Shown piece by piece: positions 33,401 through 44,548 of a stretch of 60,000 nt of DNA. Origin of the DNA: Takakia lepidozioides (lineage: Eukaryota > Streptophyta > Takakiopsida > Takakiales > Takakiaceae); NCBI GenBank assembly GCA_030704615.1, contig CM060732.1:32657053-32717052 (forward strand), written 5' to 3'. The stretch's first letter is position 1. The number at the start of each line of letters is the position of its first letter. The translations under genes and the position numbers were made by a program. Under the pieces are notes generated by a model, which saw only the letters and a program-made list of their open reading frames with translations, was not told the DNA's origin and searched no databases.

Positions 33401-35470
33401 TGTGCAGGTGTTAGCAGTGAAGAAACTAGACACATCAGCACCCATGGTGCAGAACGAAGAAGATTTTCTCAGGATTGTTGGCAGAATAGCGCGTCTGCGG
33501 CATTCCAACATCACTGAGCTAATGGGCTACTGTGTCGAGCATGGACAGCGATTGCTTGTATATGAATATGTGAGCCGTGGCACCCTCAATGAGATCCTTC
33601 ACACTACTGACGAAAGCACCAAGTGCCTTTCTTGGAACAGTCGTGTCAAGATTGCTTTGGGAGCTGCGCGGGCCCTAGAGTACATTCCCCTCTCTTTTTC
33701 ACTTCCATCTTGGCTTGTTTCAGTCATCCCTGCATTTTACCTCGCCATTACAGGGACAGGAAACCCTCATTGCGGTTTTCCTGAAAGGGGGAGCTAAACT
33801 GCATTTACTGCATGTCTCCCATATCTATTTGATGTACACATGCGGTTTGGTGTCTTAATGGACCTTAGCTGGATTGTGCTATTAGATCTTGCTGATGCTG
33901 TGGGGTCTGTACTGAAAATGCACCTAGAGAAATTTGTAAAGGCTAGAAAGTGTATTCAGCAAGGAGTGAATGATAGTCATAAGGATTGAGTTATGAACAA
34001 GGTAGTTGTCTTATTGCAACAAATTCACTCAGTTCTGAGCTGGTGTATGCCGAGGTCGTTGTAAAACGTGTTATGGAGACTCCCTCTTGTGGCAGTGTGG
34101 CATAGGCTGCAGATTGGCTTGATGGAAATAGCAGTAGAGAAGTTTATAGAAGTACTGAGTGTTTGTGTAAAATGTGCAGATACCTGCATGAAGTATGCCT
34201 TCGACCAGTAGTGCACCGTAATTTCAAGTCTGCCAACATTCTACTGGATGATGAGTTCAACCCTCATCTATCTGACTGCGGCATTGCAGCTCTTACTCCT
34301 TTTGGCTCAGAGCGCCAGGTAGAGACCAGCCTGGTTGTTTGCATACGAAGCTGTGTGGATTTGCCAGGTTTTTAACTGAACAAGTTATCAAGTGATGGAT
34401 TGTAGTTGATGTGGTGGGCGGACAGGTATCAGCACAAATGCTGGGCTCGTTTGGGTATAGTGCCCCAGAGTATGCCATGTCAGGAGTCTACACAGTGAAG
34501 AGCGATGTGTACAGCTTTGGTGTGGTGATGCTGGAGCTATTGACAGGACGCAGGCCTTTAGACAGGTAAATTGGTATTCTTACTAAGTCAGAGAGACACA
34601 GATAATTTCTTGTTCGGGAGGTGTGACATGAGGGCTGTGACTACTACTGCTCACCAAAGACTTGGTTTGGAACTGAGTTTGACAATGAACCAACCACAAT
34701 TTCATAATAATGGGTGTGTTTTTATTGCAGCACAAGGACAAGATCAGAGCAGTCATTGGTCAGGTGGGCCACACCACAACTGCACGATATTGATGCACTG
34801 GCTGAAATGGTTGACCCTGTGTTGAAGGGGATCTATCCTGCGAAATCTCTTTCACGTTTTGCTGATATCATTGCCCTATGTGTACAGGTGGGTTTCCAAC
34901 TTGATTTCTGTCCCTTCAGTTTGCATGTGTATGACTTAATATCTTATGTGCAGGAAACAAAACAGTTGCCATGCTTATTTTGATTTACATCGAAATCTCC
35001 ATGTGATGTACTGAAGTGGGTGATACATGTATTTACATACTCCAGGAGGCATAGGGATAGGCATCTAAGCAAGTACTCTTTGTTGTACATGAATGGCTGA
35101 TTCTGCAAGTGAGAGCTTGTCACTCTGCATACCGACTGAAATGTCTTCGCATCAATTATTCAGTGTTACAAGATATTTGTTGTTGCTCACGTGGGTGATG
35201 CTACTTCAATGAAATGACAGAAAGCCTGCTGAAGTTACATAGGGACAATCTGCAGAGTGGTGTGGCTTGGACATGTAAATTATGTGACATGTTAAATGTA
35301 TTGTAAATATGCAGCCAGAACCAGAATTTCGACCACCTATGTCAGAACTGGTGCAAGCTTTGGTACGGCTGATGCAGCGAGCAAGCCTGAGCAAACGGAG
35401 ATCTGGGGATGACTTGAGTGCATCACACCGTAGTCTTGACCATCTTGACCCCTCCGACTCCTCTGCTTAG
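27461..35470 (+). CDS. SRF: STRUBBELIG-family LRR receptor-like kinase, 18 exons
   Basis: Exons: 27461-27551, 28206-28338, 28582-28653, 29243-29308, 29639-29710, 30051-30122, 30444-30515, 30879-30950, 31202-31264, 31389-31750, 32037-32102, 32190-32231, 32557-32825, 33408-33679, 34180-34318, 34426-34565, 34731-34887, 35315-35470 (771 aa). A signal peptide (1-23) leads to the SUB domain ([19 protein letters not shown]), then seven LRR exons, five of them exactly 72 nt. A Pro-rich stretch (248-275) and one transmembrane helix (about 305-328) follow. The kinase (about 449-740) keeps a Gly loop (GEGSIGRV) and Lys489, but the catalytic loop reads HRN (587-589) for HRD and the metal motif DCG (607-609) for DFG. 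STRUBBELIG itself signals without kinase activity in Arabidopsis organ and cell-wall patterning, so this is probably also a scaffold-like pseudokinase. Confidence 0.93.
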
Positions 35471-37157
35471 CAAAGGAAAGAGCTGCTATGTGTGTGCGAA
35501 ACCGAAAGGACCTCTTCTCCACATTACCTACCTTAACAGGACAAACTTGGGCACTTCTGAATCAACAACGATTTCTTGGTAAATGCCATTTACAAAGCAA
35601 TGTTTGGCATCATGAACTCCTGGCTTATTGACGGATCCACGATGACATCTTCTTGCGTGGGGAAGGCACACAGGAACAACTGATCTGGTGTGTAGCAGCT
35701 ACGCACTCCCGTGGCAAATTCCAGCAGCTCATGTAGTTGATATGATACTACGAATGGACCCCTGAAACCTGTGACTGCATTTTGCACAAGGAGGACGGGC
35801 TCTTTGTTCCCAGTTTCCGGTGGTTGAAAGTTGCTTCGTTCTGGATTGATTTTACATTGCTTGCTTGCCTCCCAGACCTTATTGCATCCTTCCCCAGAGT
35901 TTTGGGTCTTCATCTGAAGAGAAGGAAGTAGCTGGTTCCTGTCTTGCAGATCATTGCTAAATTGTGTTACTGTCCCCAAAACTTACTTGCCCCTAAAGCC
36001 ACTTCAGAAAGTTGCCGTGCCAGTTCTTGGAAAGCTCAATTTTTTGCTTCTCTGCTGTAAGACAATGCAAATATTTGTAAAATAGCACAAGGGACACTCG
36101 GATGGCTTTCCCTAATACTTTCTGCACTAAAAGTGGGACACAGGTTGACTTCTAGAAGTGCCCTACTCACTCTGGGCTGCGGGACAAATGACCCTCTGGA
36201 AAATGGAAATGCAGGGGTTGGGGGGGGGTCCCCCGGGGGGTGGGAACAATACCGGAGAAAGGGCCTGATTGACCTGATTTTTCTTTGTGTGTGTTGCTTT
36301 GCCGTAGTGAAGGGACTGTGAAAATAGTTACACTCATTGCATGATTGTCAGCAATGCTCAAATGATCAATTTGGGGTGAATTGCATAGTGGTTGACCTAT
36401 CGATCATGTCAGTCTAACTGTGAATTTACAAAGGCTAGTTGTCACCGCACATGCCTTTGAGGGCCCAGTGGACGGTTGAAGGAACTTGTTGAAGGATGGA
36501 ACCCAGGATTACCCTGGTCAGACATACGATGGAGCCTAAAACTGTGTGAACATTTCAGGGAGGGTTCGGCAGCATGCAAATAAAACCCAACAGAACACAC
36601 AGTAAGACGGTAAAATTCGATGGTAGGTTCTGGTCTTCCTTGCCCAGTGAAAGTTTTTTTTTGTTTTTTAAGACATTTTAAACCCATCCTAGGAGCTTAT
36701 AATCTGGTGTATTATGCTGAGTTTTTTGTGGTGGAGTGAGTACTTATTCACCTTGGCGTAAGGCTCATTTTACTGGGTTGGAAATACTACCATCCAGTTC
36801 CAGTGAAAGTGGAGATGTCAGTGATGTTAGGGCAGTGCTGTTGTGGCAGCGAGCCTGTTTGCGTGCGGTATAAAGCTTTGCGCACTTGCTTTCTTGTTGT
36901 TTGTCCATTGAAACAGAATGCTAACTTATATGTCACAATTCTGAAAAATGAATGTGGACTCCCTAACAATGGGATTTTCACTGCAGGGGGTAATAATAAT
37001 AATAATATTTGACGCCACCCCAAGGAAGAGTAAATTATGGGCCCATTACCACTCGGCTACAACTTGGTTGTCACATTGGGGTAAGTTAAGTAGACTGTGA
37101 ACATAACTGTCAACAACCCATGTAAAAGATAACTTAGTGAAAATCCATAATAGATAG
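35471..37157. other. Intergenic region downstream of SRF
   Basis: No gene seen. A 129-codon - strand frame (35590-35979) shows no family signature and may overlap the SRF 3' region. A G/C run tract lies at 36214-36245. Confidence 0.4.
36214..36245. repeat. G-run/C-run tract with quadruplex potential
   Basis: The + strand has GGGG, a run of nine G, CCCCC, a run of six G, then GGG within about 32 bases. It could form a G-quadruplex or a G-C hairpin. Run lengths are error-prone. Confidence 0.6.
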
Positions 37158-37165
37158 GAATGGAC

Positions 37166-37942
37166 CAGTGTTGGCCGGGTACCATGTTTTGAGCCCTCTC
37201 CAGGTCCTGGTTATGGCGTACTCTTTGAAAAAAATGGATGGCCGGGGCAGGGTATACCAATAGGTTTGAAAAACATCTCGGTTATAGGTTCTCAATAAAC
37301 ACATGGATTTGTTTTTGTCCGGTTCTCAATCTACCGGTTGTGCCATCTTAAAAAATGCTGGTTCCATGGTACCGGTTATGGGATTCATCCACTTTTATTT
37401 ATTTTTACTTTTTCTAGCATTTTTGTGTATGTGTGTAAAACTATACACTAAAGGGCTGTGGCATGGTGATAATCCACTAGAGTATTGGTTGTGGGTCTCG
37501 GCTTCAAAGTTCAAACGTTCAACCCTGTCATCTATCTCTCCGCCCCTGCCCCTCTAGTACACTAAGCTTACAACTTACAACTATTGTCCAAGCCAAATGC
37601 CAAATACCCAACTAATTAATTTCCTACTTAGACATTCTCATTAGTGTTGTGCACCTAATCTCCCCAACATTGTAATTTCATAACTATCATCACTAACCCT
37701 TACACTTGTATTATCTAGAACCGCCTCTACGCCATCCACATTTGCTCCGGATCTTGCTCCGGGTATAACACCCTTATAATCACCATGCCGGTTCTCTAGC
37801 CGGTTAGGAAGCTCGATTTTTTTTCCGGTTCCCTTCCATAGCCGGTTCCTGCGGGGGCTGCACTTTCCGGTTATGCACATGTGCATAACCGGCAAATAAC
37901 TGCCGGATATGCATGTCAAGATGCCATACCTGGCCAACACCT
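37166..37942. mobile_element. Non-autonomous hAT-like element, 777 bp, with CCGGTT subterminal repeats
   Basis: GAATGGAC occurs immediately outside both ends (37158-37165 and 37943-37950), an exact 8-bp target duplication, the length made by hAT transposases. The termini are imperfect inverted repeats: left CAGTGTTGGCCGGGTA, right (reversed) AGGTGTTGGCCAGGTA, 13 of 16 matching. CCGGTT occurs at 37319, 37334, 37372, 37788, 37800, 37825, 37842 and 37867, and reversed at 37887, clustered near the ends as transposase-binding motifs are in hAT elements. No coding frame is present, so movement would need a transposase in trans. Confidence 0.85.
37867..37892. repeat. 26-bp perfect palindrome in the hAT-like element
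   Basis: CCGGTTATGCACA is followed directly by its reverse complement, with no spacer. It lies 50 bp from the right end of the 777-bp element and uses the same CCGGTT motif in inverted orientation. It could be a paired transposase-binding site. Confidence 0.9.
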
Positions 37943-38016
37943 GAATGGACTCCCTTCCAAAGACATATTCCGAACTCAGAATATGTCACTGGAAATTACG
38001 GCCACTTTCCTCCACC

Positions 38017-38293
38017 CAGTGATTTTTTTCTTAAATTTGAAAAATAGCACGAGTGGCTACAAGAAAGAGCTATATATTATGTTCATCCATTGAAAATTTG
38101 GATAGAATCATCCTCTTATGTACTTTCATCCATTTATATCATCCACATTTGGCAAATTCATCCATTATTATTATTTTCCTTGTAGAAGTTTGGCGATTTC
38201 ATCCATGAAAAAATTGGGAATTTACGACAGAATATTCCATTTTAATGTTTTGAGGTCGCCATTTGGCGATTTTTCGCCAAAAAAAAAACACTG
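38017..38293. mobile_element. hAT-type MITE, copy A (277 bp)
   Basis: The element starts CAGTGATTTTTT and ends AAAAAACACTG, short inverted termini. It is flanked by an exact 8-bp direct repeat, CCTCCACC (38009-38016 and 38294-38301). The body shows repeated TTTGGCGATTT and CATCCAT words and no coding frame. A related copy lies 570 bp downstream. Confidence 0.9.
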
Positions 38294-38414
38294 CCTCCAC
38301 CTCTAGTTACTAAAAGAATAATCCAACCCCATGTATTATGGAAGATAATAGAAATGAGCTAAGAACTTAATGCAAGTGTACTACCTCTGATAGGATGGTA
38401 TGCCAGTTTTGGCA

Positions 38415-38785
38415 TGTCAAATCCTCCCCATTGATGGAGTTGAGGTTACCTGGGTTACAATGGGGAGTGTAACTCCACTTGGGGTTACACAGGGTTACCT
38501 GATGGGTTTGTGACCACTCCGTGTAACTCAGACTTGGTCTCGGAATTCGACTAAGTGCTATGAAGAGTTATATGAAAGACCGGGGCTACATAGGGTTACA
38601 GAAATGGAGATTCTGGTACCCAGTATACACTACAACAGCCTCCCATCTAGAATGGAACCCAGAATCTTACCTCCTGCACTGCACTCACCTCACCAACACA
38701 TTACCCACCACAACATACAACCTACTTGATTTCTTAAGTATTTAATAGTAAAACCAAGGAAAGAGGGGGTGGGGAGGATTTGACA
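38415..38785. repeat. Inner 16-bp perfect inverted repeat, 371-bp span
   Basis: TGTCAAATCCTCCCCA (38415-38430) and its exact reverse complement (38770-38785) bound a 371-bp segment that also contains repeated GGGTTAC words. It could be a miniature element inside the outer fold-back. Confidence 0.75.
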
Positions 38786-38822
38786 GGACGCCCGCCGGAG
38801 GAGCCCAGGCTACCGTCAGATG
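38739..38822. repeat. Dispersed motif block shared with 22523-22620
   Basis: Both places read ATTTAATAGT, an AGGGGGTGGG block, a TTTGAYAGG word, a GCCYGCC word and ACCGTCAGAT in the same order, within about 85-98 bp. It is a diverged dispersed repeat of unknown type. Confidence 0.65.
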
Positions 38823-38865
38823 GCACGAGTGTTTTTTTTTTTGGGTTAAGTGAAAGGGAGTGCAT

Positions 38866-39151
38866 CAGTGGTTTTTTTTTCAAATTTGGAAAAGAACAGG
38901 AGTGGCTACTGAGTTTTGCAGGAAATAGCCATATTTTGTGCTCATCCACTGAAATTTGGACAGAATCATCCTCTTGTGTACTTTCATCCATGTATATCAT
39001 CCATATTAGGCGAATTCATCCAAGATTTATATTTGTTTTGGAGAATTTTGGCGATTTCATCCATGAGAAAATAGGGAATTTACGACAGAATATTCGATTC
39101 TGATTTTTGAGGTCGAAAAAGTGCGAAATTTCGCCAGAAATAAAAACACTG
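38866..39151. mobile_element. hAT-type MITE, copy B (286 bp)
   Basis: Termini CAGTGGTTTTTT and TAAAAACACTG match copy A, and the internal sequence is clearly homologous throughout (about 80% by eye). Flanking 8-mers are GAGTGCAT (38858-38865) and GAGTGCAC (39152-39159), 7 of 8 identical, so the target duplication is slightly older than that of copy A. No coding capacity. Confidence 0.88.
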
Positions 39152-39205
39152 GAGTGCACTAAGTTCTTACCTCATTCCTATTATCTTCCATCTATTAAGT
39201 ATGGT

Positions 39206-40938
39206 GTATGAGTTGGTTATACTGTGGTGCTCCTCCTGTGCTTAATTTGGTGGGTTGAACACATCATACATACTTTTTTTTTTAAAAATTTAAATTTTTG
39301 AAACAGGGGAAAGTGGCCCTGGATGGAAAACTTTATTGAGGAATTATTTGAAGGGACACACATACTCATGTGTCCCTTGCACATTCGCGGCGACGTAAAA
39401 TATTCCACCTGGGTATCACTTTCATTTTGCTTACTTAAATCATAACTTACTTGTTCAGTTTTTGGTCTAATTTGCAGCCTGCTGATCCTGGGCTCAATCC
39501 TTCAACATGGGCCTGCCTCTCAATCCATCTCTCATCCATTGGCCAAGGCCCTCGTTAAACATACTTTTTTTTAAAGAAAATACTTCAAATTTTACTTTTT
39601 CTGTTGTTTTGGTGTTTTCTGAACAGAAATTTATTGAAAAAATAATGCTTCCAATTCCCTGTTTGAATTGCCGTTTGAATGGCTCGTGTAGGCCTTGACT
39701 TACGTACTCAACCAAAAGTGGTGCACTGCACACATGTATCTAGTATGCTAGTATGTGTGTAGTATGTAGGCCTGTTTGGTTTGGCAATTATGACTCAAGT
39801 GGGCAGCATTACACGCACACACCCCACGTTGCTCATCTCTGCAAGTAACTTACTGCACCATCGCTTTGATGAGTGTTGTTTGTAGCCCAAGTTTTGCCCC
39901 TTCACTTAACTTATGCCTTCCACCTCATTTCTATCACTATCTTATTATGCCTTCCACCTCATTTCCACATTAGACTTCTACGAAGCAATTCTAGACTTCT
40001 AGAATTCTATGTCCCATTGTTGAATGCACTTTGTGGATGTCTTAGTAAGAAAAGGGCGACAAAACTGCGAGAGGCCCATCCCCAGCTACTCAACAAAGTT
40101 AGAAAAAAAAAAAAAAAAGCTTGTAAGGGGACCCACTAGACCTGCAGGCGACAGCTGGGTCTGTTGACCGGAGAAGCAAGAGAGAGTCCAGTCAGTCTAA
40201 GTATCCCGGGCCTTGGATCGGACCCACACTAATAAGTCCCAATTGGCAACTGGCATGAAGGGAAGAGCAGCACCTCAAGACTCAAAACAATGCACATGTC
40301 GGTGGATAAAAACAGAAATGCTTGGTATTGTGGTGATGGGAAAGAGAGGGGGGCAATTGGGTATGTAATATGTAGTCTGTAGTATATAAGTTAGTATGTG
40401 GTATGGAGGGCAAATGCAAAGACCGACAGGGAAATTGCATGAGAAGTGCGTGTGGGAATTAGTAAGGAAAACTGAAGAAAATGATGGCAGGGTGGTGCCA
40501 TGTGGAAAACGGAAGTGATAAAGAAATGGGGCCCGAATGGGAGCAAAGGGTAAGTAAGTAGATGGAAGGGCGGGTATTGAATGGGAAGGGGAGAGGGCAG
40601 GGTGTGGGTGACGTACAAAACTGCCAGGCGATGCTAACTAGCCCGTCTGTCATCACGCCCACCCCCACCGCGCTTCTGATTTTCTACTGAGCCTGGTGTG
40701 TCCCAGAGGATGCCCTACCGGTCTTGTTGTTGTCCTGAGACCGGCAAGCAGCGCTGACCAGGGTAGAGCAGAGTTCCTGGAGTGCCTGGCAAGCAGCACT
40801 CACTCGCTGGGATGCTTCACGCTGGATCCACTGTTTGGGTTCTTTGACATTGTGTGTTGGAGTGGTGGGAATTGGAGCTGCGTGTTAGGGGTTTCTGTGG
40901 GATTTTGGATCTGACTGTATTGCGCGGGCGTGGATTCG
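39206..40938. other. Intergenic region upstream of AXS
   Basis: No gene seen. It contains T- and A-runs (an A-run at about 40100-40117 could be a retroposon tail) and the presumed AXS promoter and 5'UTR (about 40.65-40.94 kb). Confidence 0.4.
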
Positions 40939-43878
40939 ATGGCGCCAAGACTGGACTTGGATGGGCAGGAAATACCGGCTCTGACGATATGCATTATAGG
41001 GGCAGGAGGGTTTATAGGATCGCACCTCTGTGAGAAGCTAATGTGGGAGACACAGCATAGTGTGCGGGCGATCGATGTCTACGGTGACAAGATTCAGCAT
41101 TTGTTGGAATCAGGAAAGCCTTGGGGCGATCGTATTGAGTTCCATAAGATCAATATCAAGCATGACTCTCGACTTGAAGGTCTCATCAAGCTTTCCGACC
41201 TGGTAAGCCGTCTACCGTCTCTTTTTCTCTTGTCTGGCCTTGTAATGACTTGGGTCCTGACGATGGTGCTCTGGGTCATTCTCGCCAGAACAAATTGTAA
41301 AATCACAGAGATGGCTTTAATTGCGGCAAGAGCAGCTGGCACTCAACGAAGGGATGAAGTAGTGTCACGTATTGAACATGCACACCCGGAAGCTCTGGAA
41401 TTATCAGCTGTCACGAGTCTCGCTGCTCAAATATCATCCCTCGAATGAACTGTGTTGAATGGGACAATATCTTTTTTGTATCCAGTTTGTTTCTAACCCA
41501 ATGTATCCACTCTGCTTTGTGTTCGCCTCTGGGGGTCTCATCTGTTGTTGTAACAGTTACTTTGGGGTCGTGCCATGTGGATGGCGAGGCTAATCTTTGA
41601 GCATGAGGGTTGTCTTATACTGCAAGAGTTGTAGTGTCAATAGAAGGCAAGAAAAAACCCTCATGCATCTACAATTCCATTTATTACTCATACTTACTGA
41701 GAAGTGTGTTTCAGACAATTAACTTGGCTGCCATTTGCACGCCGGCAGACTACAACACCAGGCCGCTGGACACAATCTACAGCAACTTTATTGATGCCTT
41801 ACCAGTGGTAAGACTGAGCTTTACCTGCCTGATATTATGTGGTTAGTTGTTATGGTAACCATGGAAGGGGAATGCTATCTTGAGTCAAAAGCACAGCATT
41901 ACGTGCTGACACACTGCATGCTGTGACCAGGTTCGATATTGCACAGACAATGACAAACGCCTGATCCACTTTTCAACATGTGAGGTTTATGGCAAGACTG
42001 TTGGCAGCTACCTTCCCAAGGATAGCCCCCTTCGCAAGGTAAGAAGTCATTCTGTCAGTCTGGATTTGGGTAGCAATTTATTGATAAGGCTTCAAATGTA
42101 CTTTCTGGGAAGCTGAACTTTAGGGTTTCTCTGTGGGCCACCAGAAGTGGATAACGCTTTGTGAATGGCAGTTGCTGTTGGGGGAGGGGAAGTGGTGTGG
42201 TGGAAACTATTCTCTTAAGGAACATTGAAATGGGAAGTAGGTTTGGCAATCATGGCTGCAAGATGGTTGAGCTTGATTTATCAGCTTCTGTCTGTCTTTC
42301 ACACTGGCTAACTTAATCTCTTGTTGGGTGTTTGAGTGCTTTCAGGATCCATCTTTTTATCTTCTCAAAGAAGATGAGTCACCCTGCATTTTTGGCTCTG
42401 TAGAGAAGCAACGGTGGTCATACGCCTGTGCAAAGCAGCTCATTGAACGTGTTATCTATGGTGGGTGATGATGTCTTCTGATCTAGTTTCTCATGATGTT
42501 AACTTGGCAAGGTTATCTGCTACCGTACAGCACTTGTTGTGGGTTCTGAGGATGGGAGGGGCATGCTTCCAAGGTGAAGTAGAGGATGCACTGGAAGGTA
42601 GAACATGGAACTTATGCGTGCAAGTATTTTGCAGCTGAGGGTGCTGAGAACGACCTTGAATTTACGATTGTGAGGCCTTTCAATTGGATTGGTCCTCGTA
42701 TGGATTTCATTCCTGGCGTTGACGGACCAAGTGAAGGTGTACCCAGGGTTCTGGCTTGTTTTAGCACGGTATGTTGTTCAGTTTGCTAATGTAATCATGC
42801 CTGTCTGTGCTGCCATGCTGAGGCATCTGCCGCATCTTTTGCTTGTCTCCTTCAACTGGTTAGTGACTCCAAACTGCTATCGAGGGTCTTGGCAACATGT
42901 TCTCATTACCACTTGCTATCAGTGTGGCCTAATCCCTGCATGGATTCTTCCAGGGTTTGATGAAAGGGGAGCCACTCAAGTTGGTTGATGGGGGCAGTTC
43001 ACAGCGAACATTTGTGTACATCAAAGATGCTATTGAGGCTGTCTTGCTTATGATTGTAAGTACAGGCATCATCAGAATCAAGTGCAAAACATGTGGAATT
43101 TTCATGGCGCATGCATTACTAGCAAGGCTTGAGTCTGTGTTTTGCTCATATGTTCTTTGTTGTGTCCCAGGAAAATCCACCCAGAGCTAATGGACCCATA
43201 TTCAGTGTCATGAAATTGTCATGGCACATCCATTACGAGCGAGTCTTGAGTCTGTGTTTAGCTCACACGTTTTTTGTTGTGTCCCAGGAAAATCCATCAA
43301 GAGCTAATGGACACATATTCAATGTCGGTAACCCTGACAACGAAGCAACTGTCCGGGAGCTTGCGGAGCTCATGACAGATGTGAGTGCCATATCCTTGAA
43401 CAGAGATTTCTCCTTTACGTGCAGTCATAATCTTCTCTTGGATTGACTTTCATGACTATTGGTCCTTTATGGAACAGATTTACTGTGAAGTGAGTGGTAA
43501 TCCAAGACCTGCAGTACCAACAGTGGACGTGTCTTCGAAGGAATTCTATGGGGAAGGTTACGATGACAGTGACAAGCGGATTCCAGATATGACAATTATC
43601 AAACGGCAACTGGGTAATATTGGCTCTCTTCTTTGTAATCAATCGTTTCAGTAGGGAAAGTGAGCTTGCCTTGGATAGTAGAGGAATTGTATGTTAATAT
43701 TTCAATAATGGGAATTGTGATTCCAAGTTTATGCCTTTTCTAAGGATGGTAGACTTGTGCAGGGTGGGAGCCAAAGACATCGTTGCACGACCTTTTGAAG
43801 TCGACATTAACTTACCAGCACGTAACATATTCACAAGCAGTAAAGAAGGCCATGTCAAAAGCCATAGTAACCAATTGA
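40939..43878 (+). CDS. AXS: UDP-D-apiose/UDP-D-xylose synthase, nine exons
   Basis: Exons: 40939-41202, 41715-41807, 41931-42038, 42346-42460, 42635-42768, 42954-43055, 43288-43380, 43478-43613, 43763-43878, giving 386 aa, the normal length of plant AXS (Arabidopsis AXS1: 389). The enzyme converts UDP-glucuronate to UDP-apiose and UDP-xylose in the cytosol, supplying apiose for rhamnogalacturonan II. NAD-binding GAGGFIG is at residues 21-27, the STCEVYG strand follows the Rossmann core, and the catalytic YACAK (Tyr181, Lys185) and RPFNWIGPRMDFIPG segments are intact. The C-terminus reads KKAMSKAIVTN. All borders are GT-AG with matching phases. Oddity: the acceptor of exon 7 is duplicated, offering an alternative in-frame exon that starts at 43171. 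Confidence 0.95.
43090..43326. repeat. 117-119-bp tandem duplication across the AXS intron 6/exon 7 border
   Basis: Copy 1 (43090-43208) and copy 2 (43209-43326) both carry the intron end TTTGTTGTGTCCCAG and the exon start reading ENP-RANG-IF-V. The downstream copy encodes the family-typical sequence; the upstream copy is diverged. The two acceptors are 117 nt apart, a multiple of three, and no stop lies between them. Confidence 0.92.
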
Positions 43879-44548
43879 GGGAATTCTCTGGAGCCTTTTC
43901 TTAAGTCCTGACCATTGTTTTCAGAGAGTAATCAAACTCTGACAAAGGCTCACTCTTTGCTGAAGGTTGTGTTGCTGGATCTCCCCTTGTTATGAATGTT
44001 CAATTGCCGAAGCGGATTTTTGTTGTCTGCTTCCTTTGAGAGGTCTACAAATTACAGTGTTTTCCCGGCCGACAGATTCATCAGGATGTCTTGCGCAGGC
44101 AGCTGACCGTGCCTACAAAAGTTTCGCTGTAGAAAAGAAATCATTTGGGAGAGTTATATCCCAGTCACCATAGCCTTTGGTCCCTTTCATTCATTAGAAA
44201 GCTATCTTGAGCTTCATCCTTGTGAAGAGTGGAATTTCTTTCTCAAGACATAATGTGATCTCGAATTTTCATATTTGTGGTTTACACTCAACTCCTGCTC
44301 TCTATCTGACCTTCTGTCTTGAGCCACATTGCTGATGGGATGTGCTGAGTATTTTGCACAACTCGTCCAAAAGCGACCAATCGAATTGTTATGTGAGATT
44401 ATATCTTGCTATGGCTGTGAGAATTGTGAAGTAGAAGGACAGTGTTATGTGGGATTGGAACATGCTCTTTCTTCCCCTCCTGTCTTAATGTAGAGCCACC
44501 GCACCCAATCTGAATAGCAAGGTTAAGCACAAAATGTATATATATTTT
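43879..44548. other. AXS 3' flank
   Basis: No domain-bearing frame. A 68-codon frame (43967-44173) lies in the probable 3'UTR and has no features. Confidence 0.4.

Larger units (their letters stand above)
38338..39191. repeat. Outer 37-bp inverted repeat enclosing nested elements
   Basis: Left arm 38338-38374 and right arm 39155-39191 are reverse complements with 3 mismatches in 37. They enclose a second inverted repeat pair and MITE copy B, which inserted next to the right arm. They probably mark the ends of a larger fold-back element about 850-880 bp long (about 570-590 bp before MITE B arrived). Confidence 0.8.

Noticed and set aside
35590-35979. A 129-codon - strand frame downstream of SRF
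   Set aside because: No family signature, no splice context; probably chance overlap with the SRF 3' region.
41203-41448. Continuation of AXS exon 1 as a 172-codon protein
   Set aside because: A clear GTAAGC donor ends exon 1 at 41202 and the following residues do not fit AXS, whereas exon 2 does.
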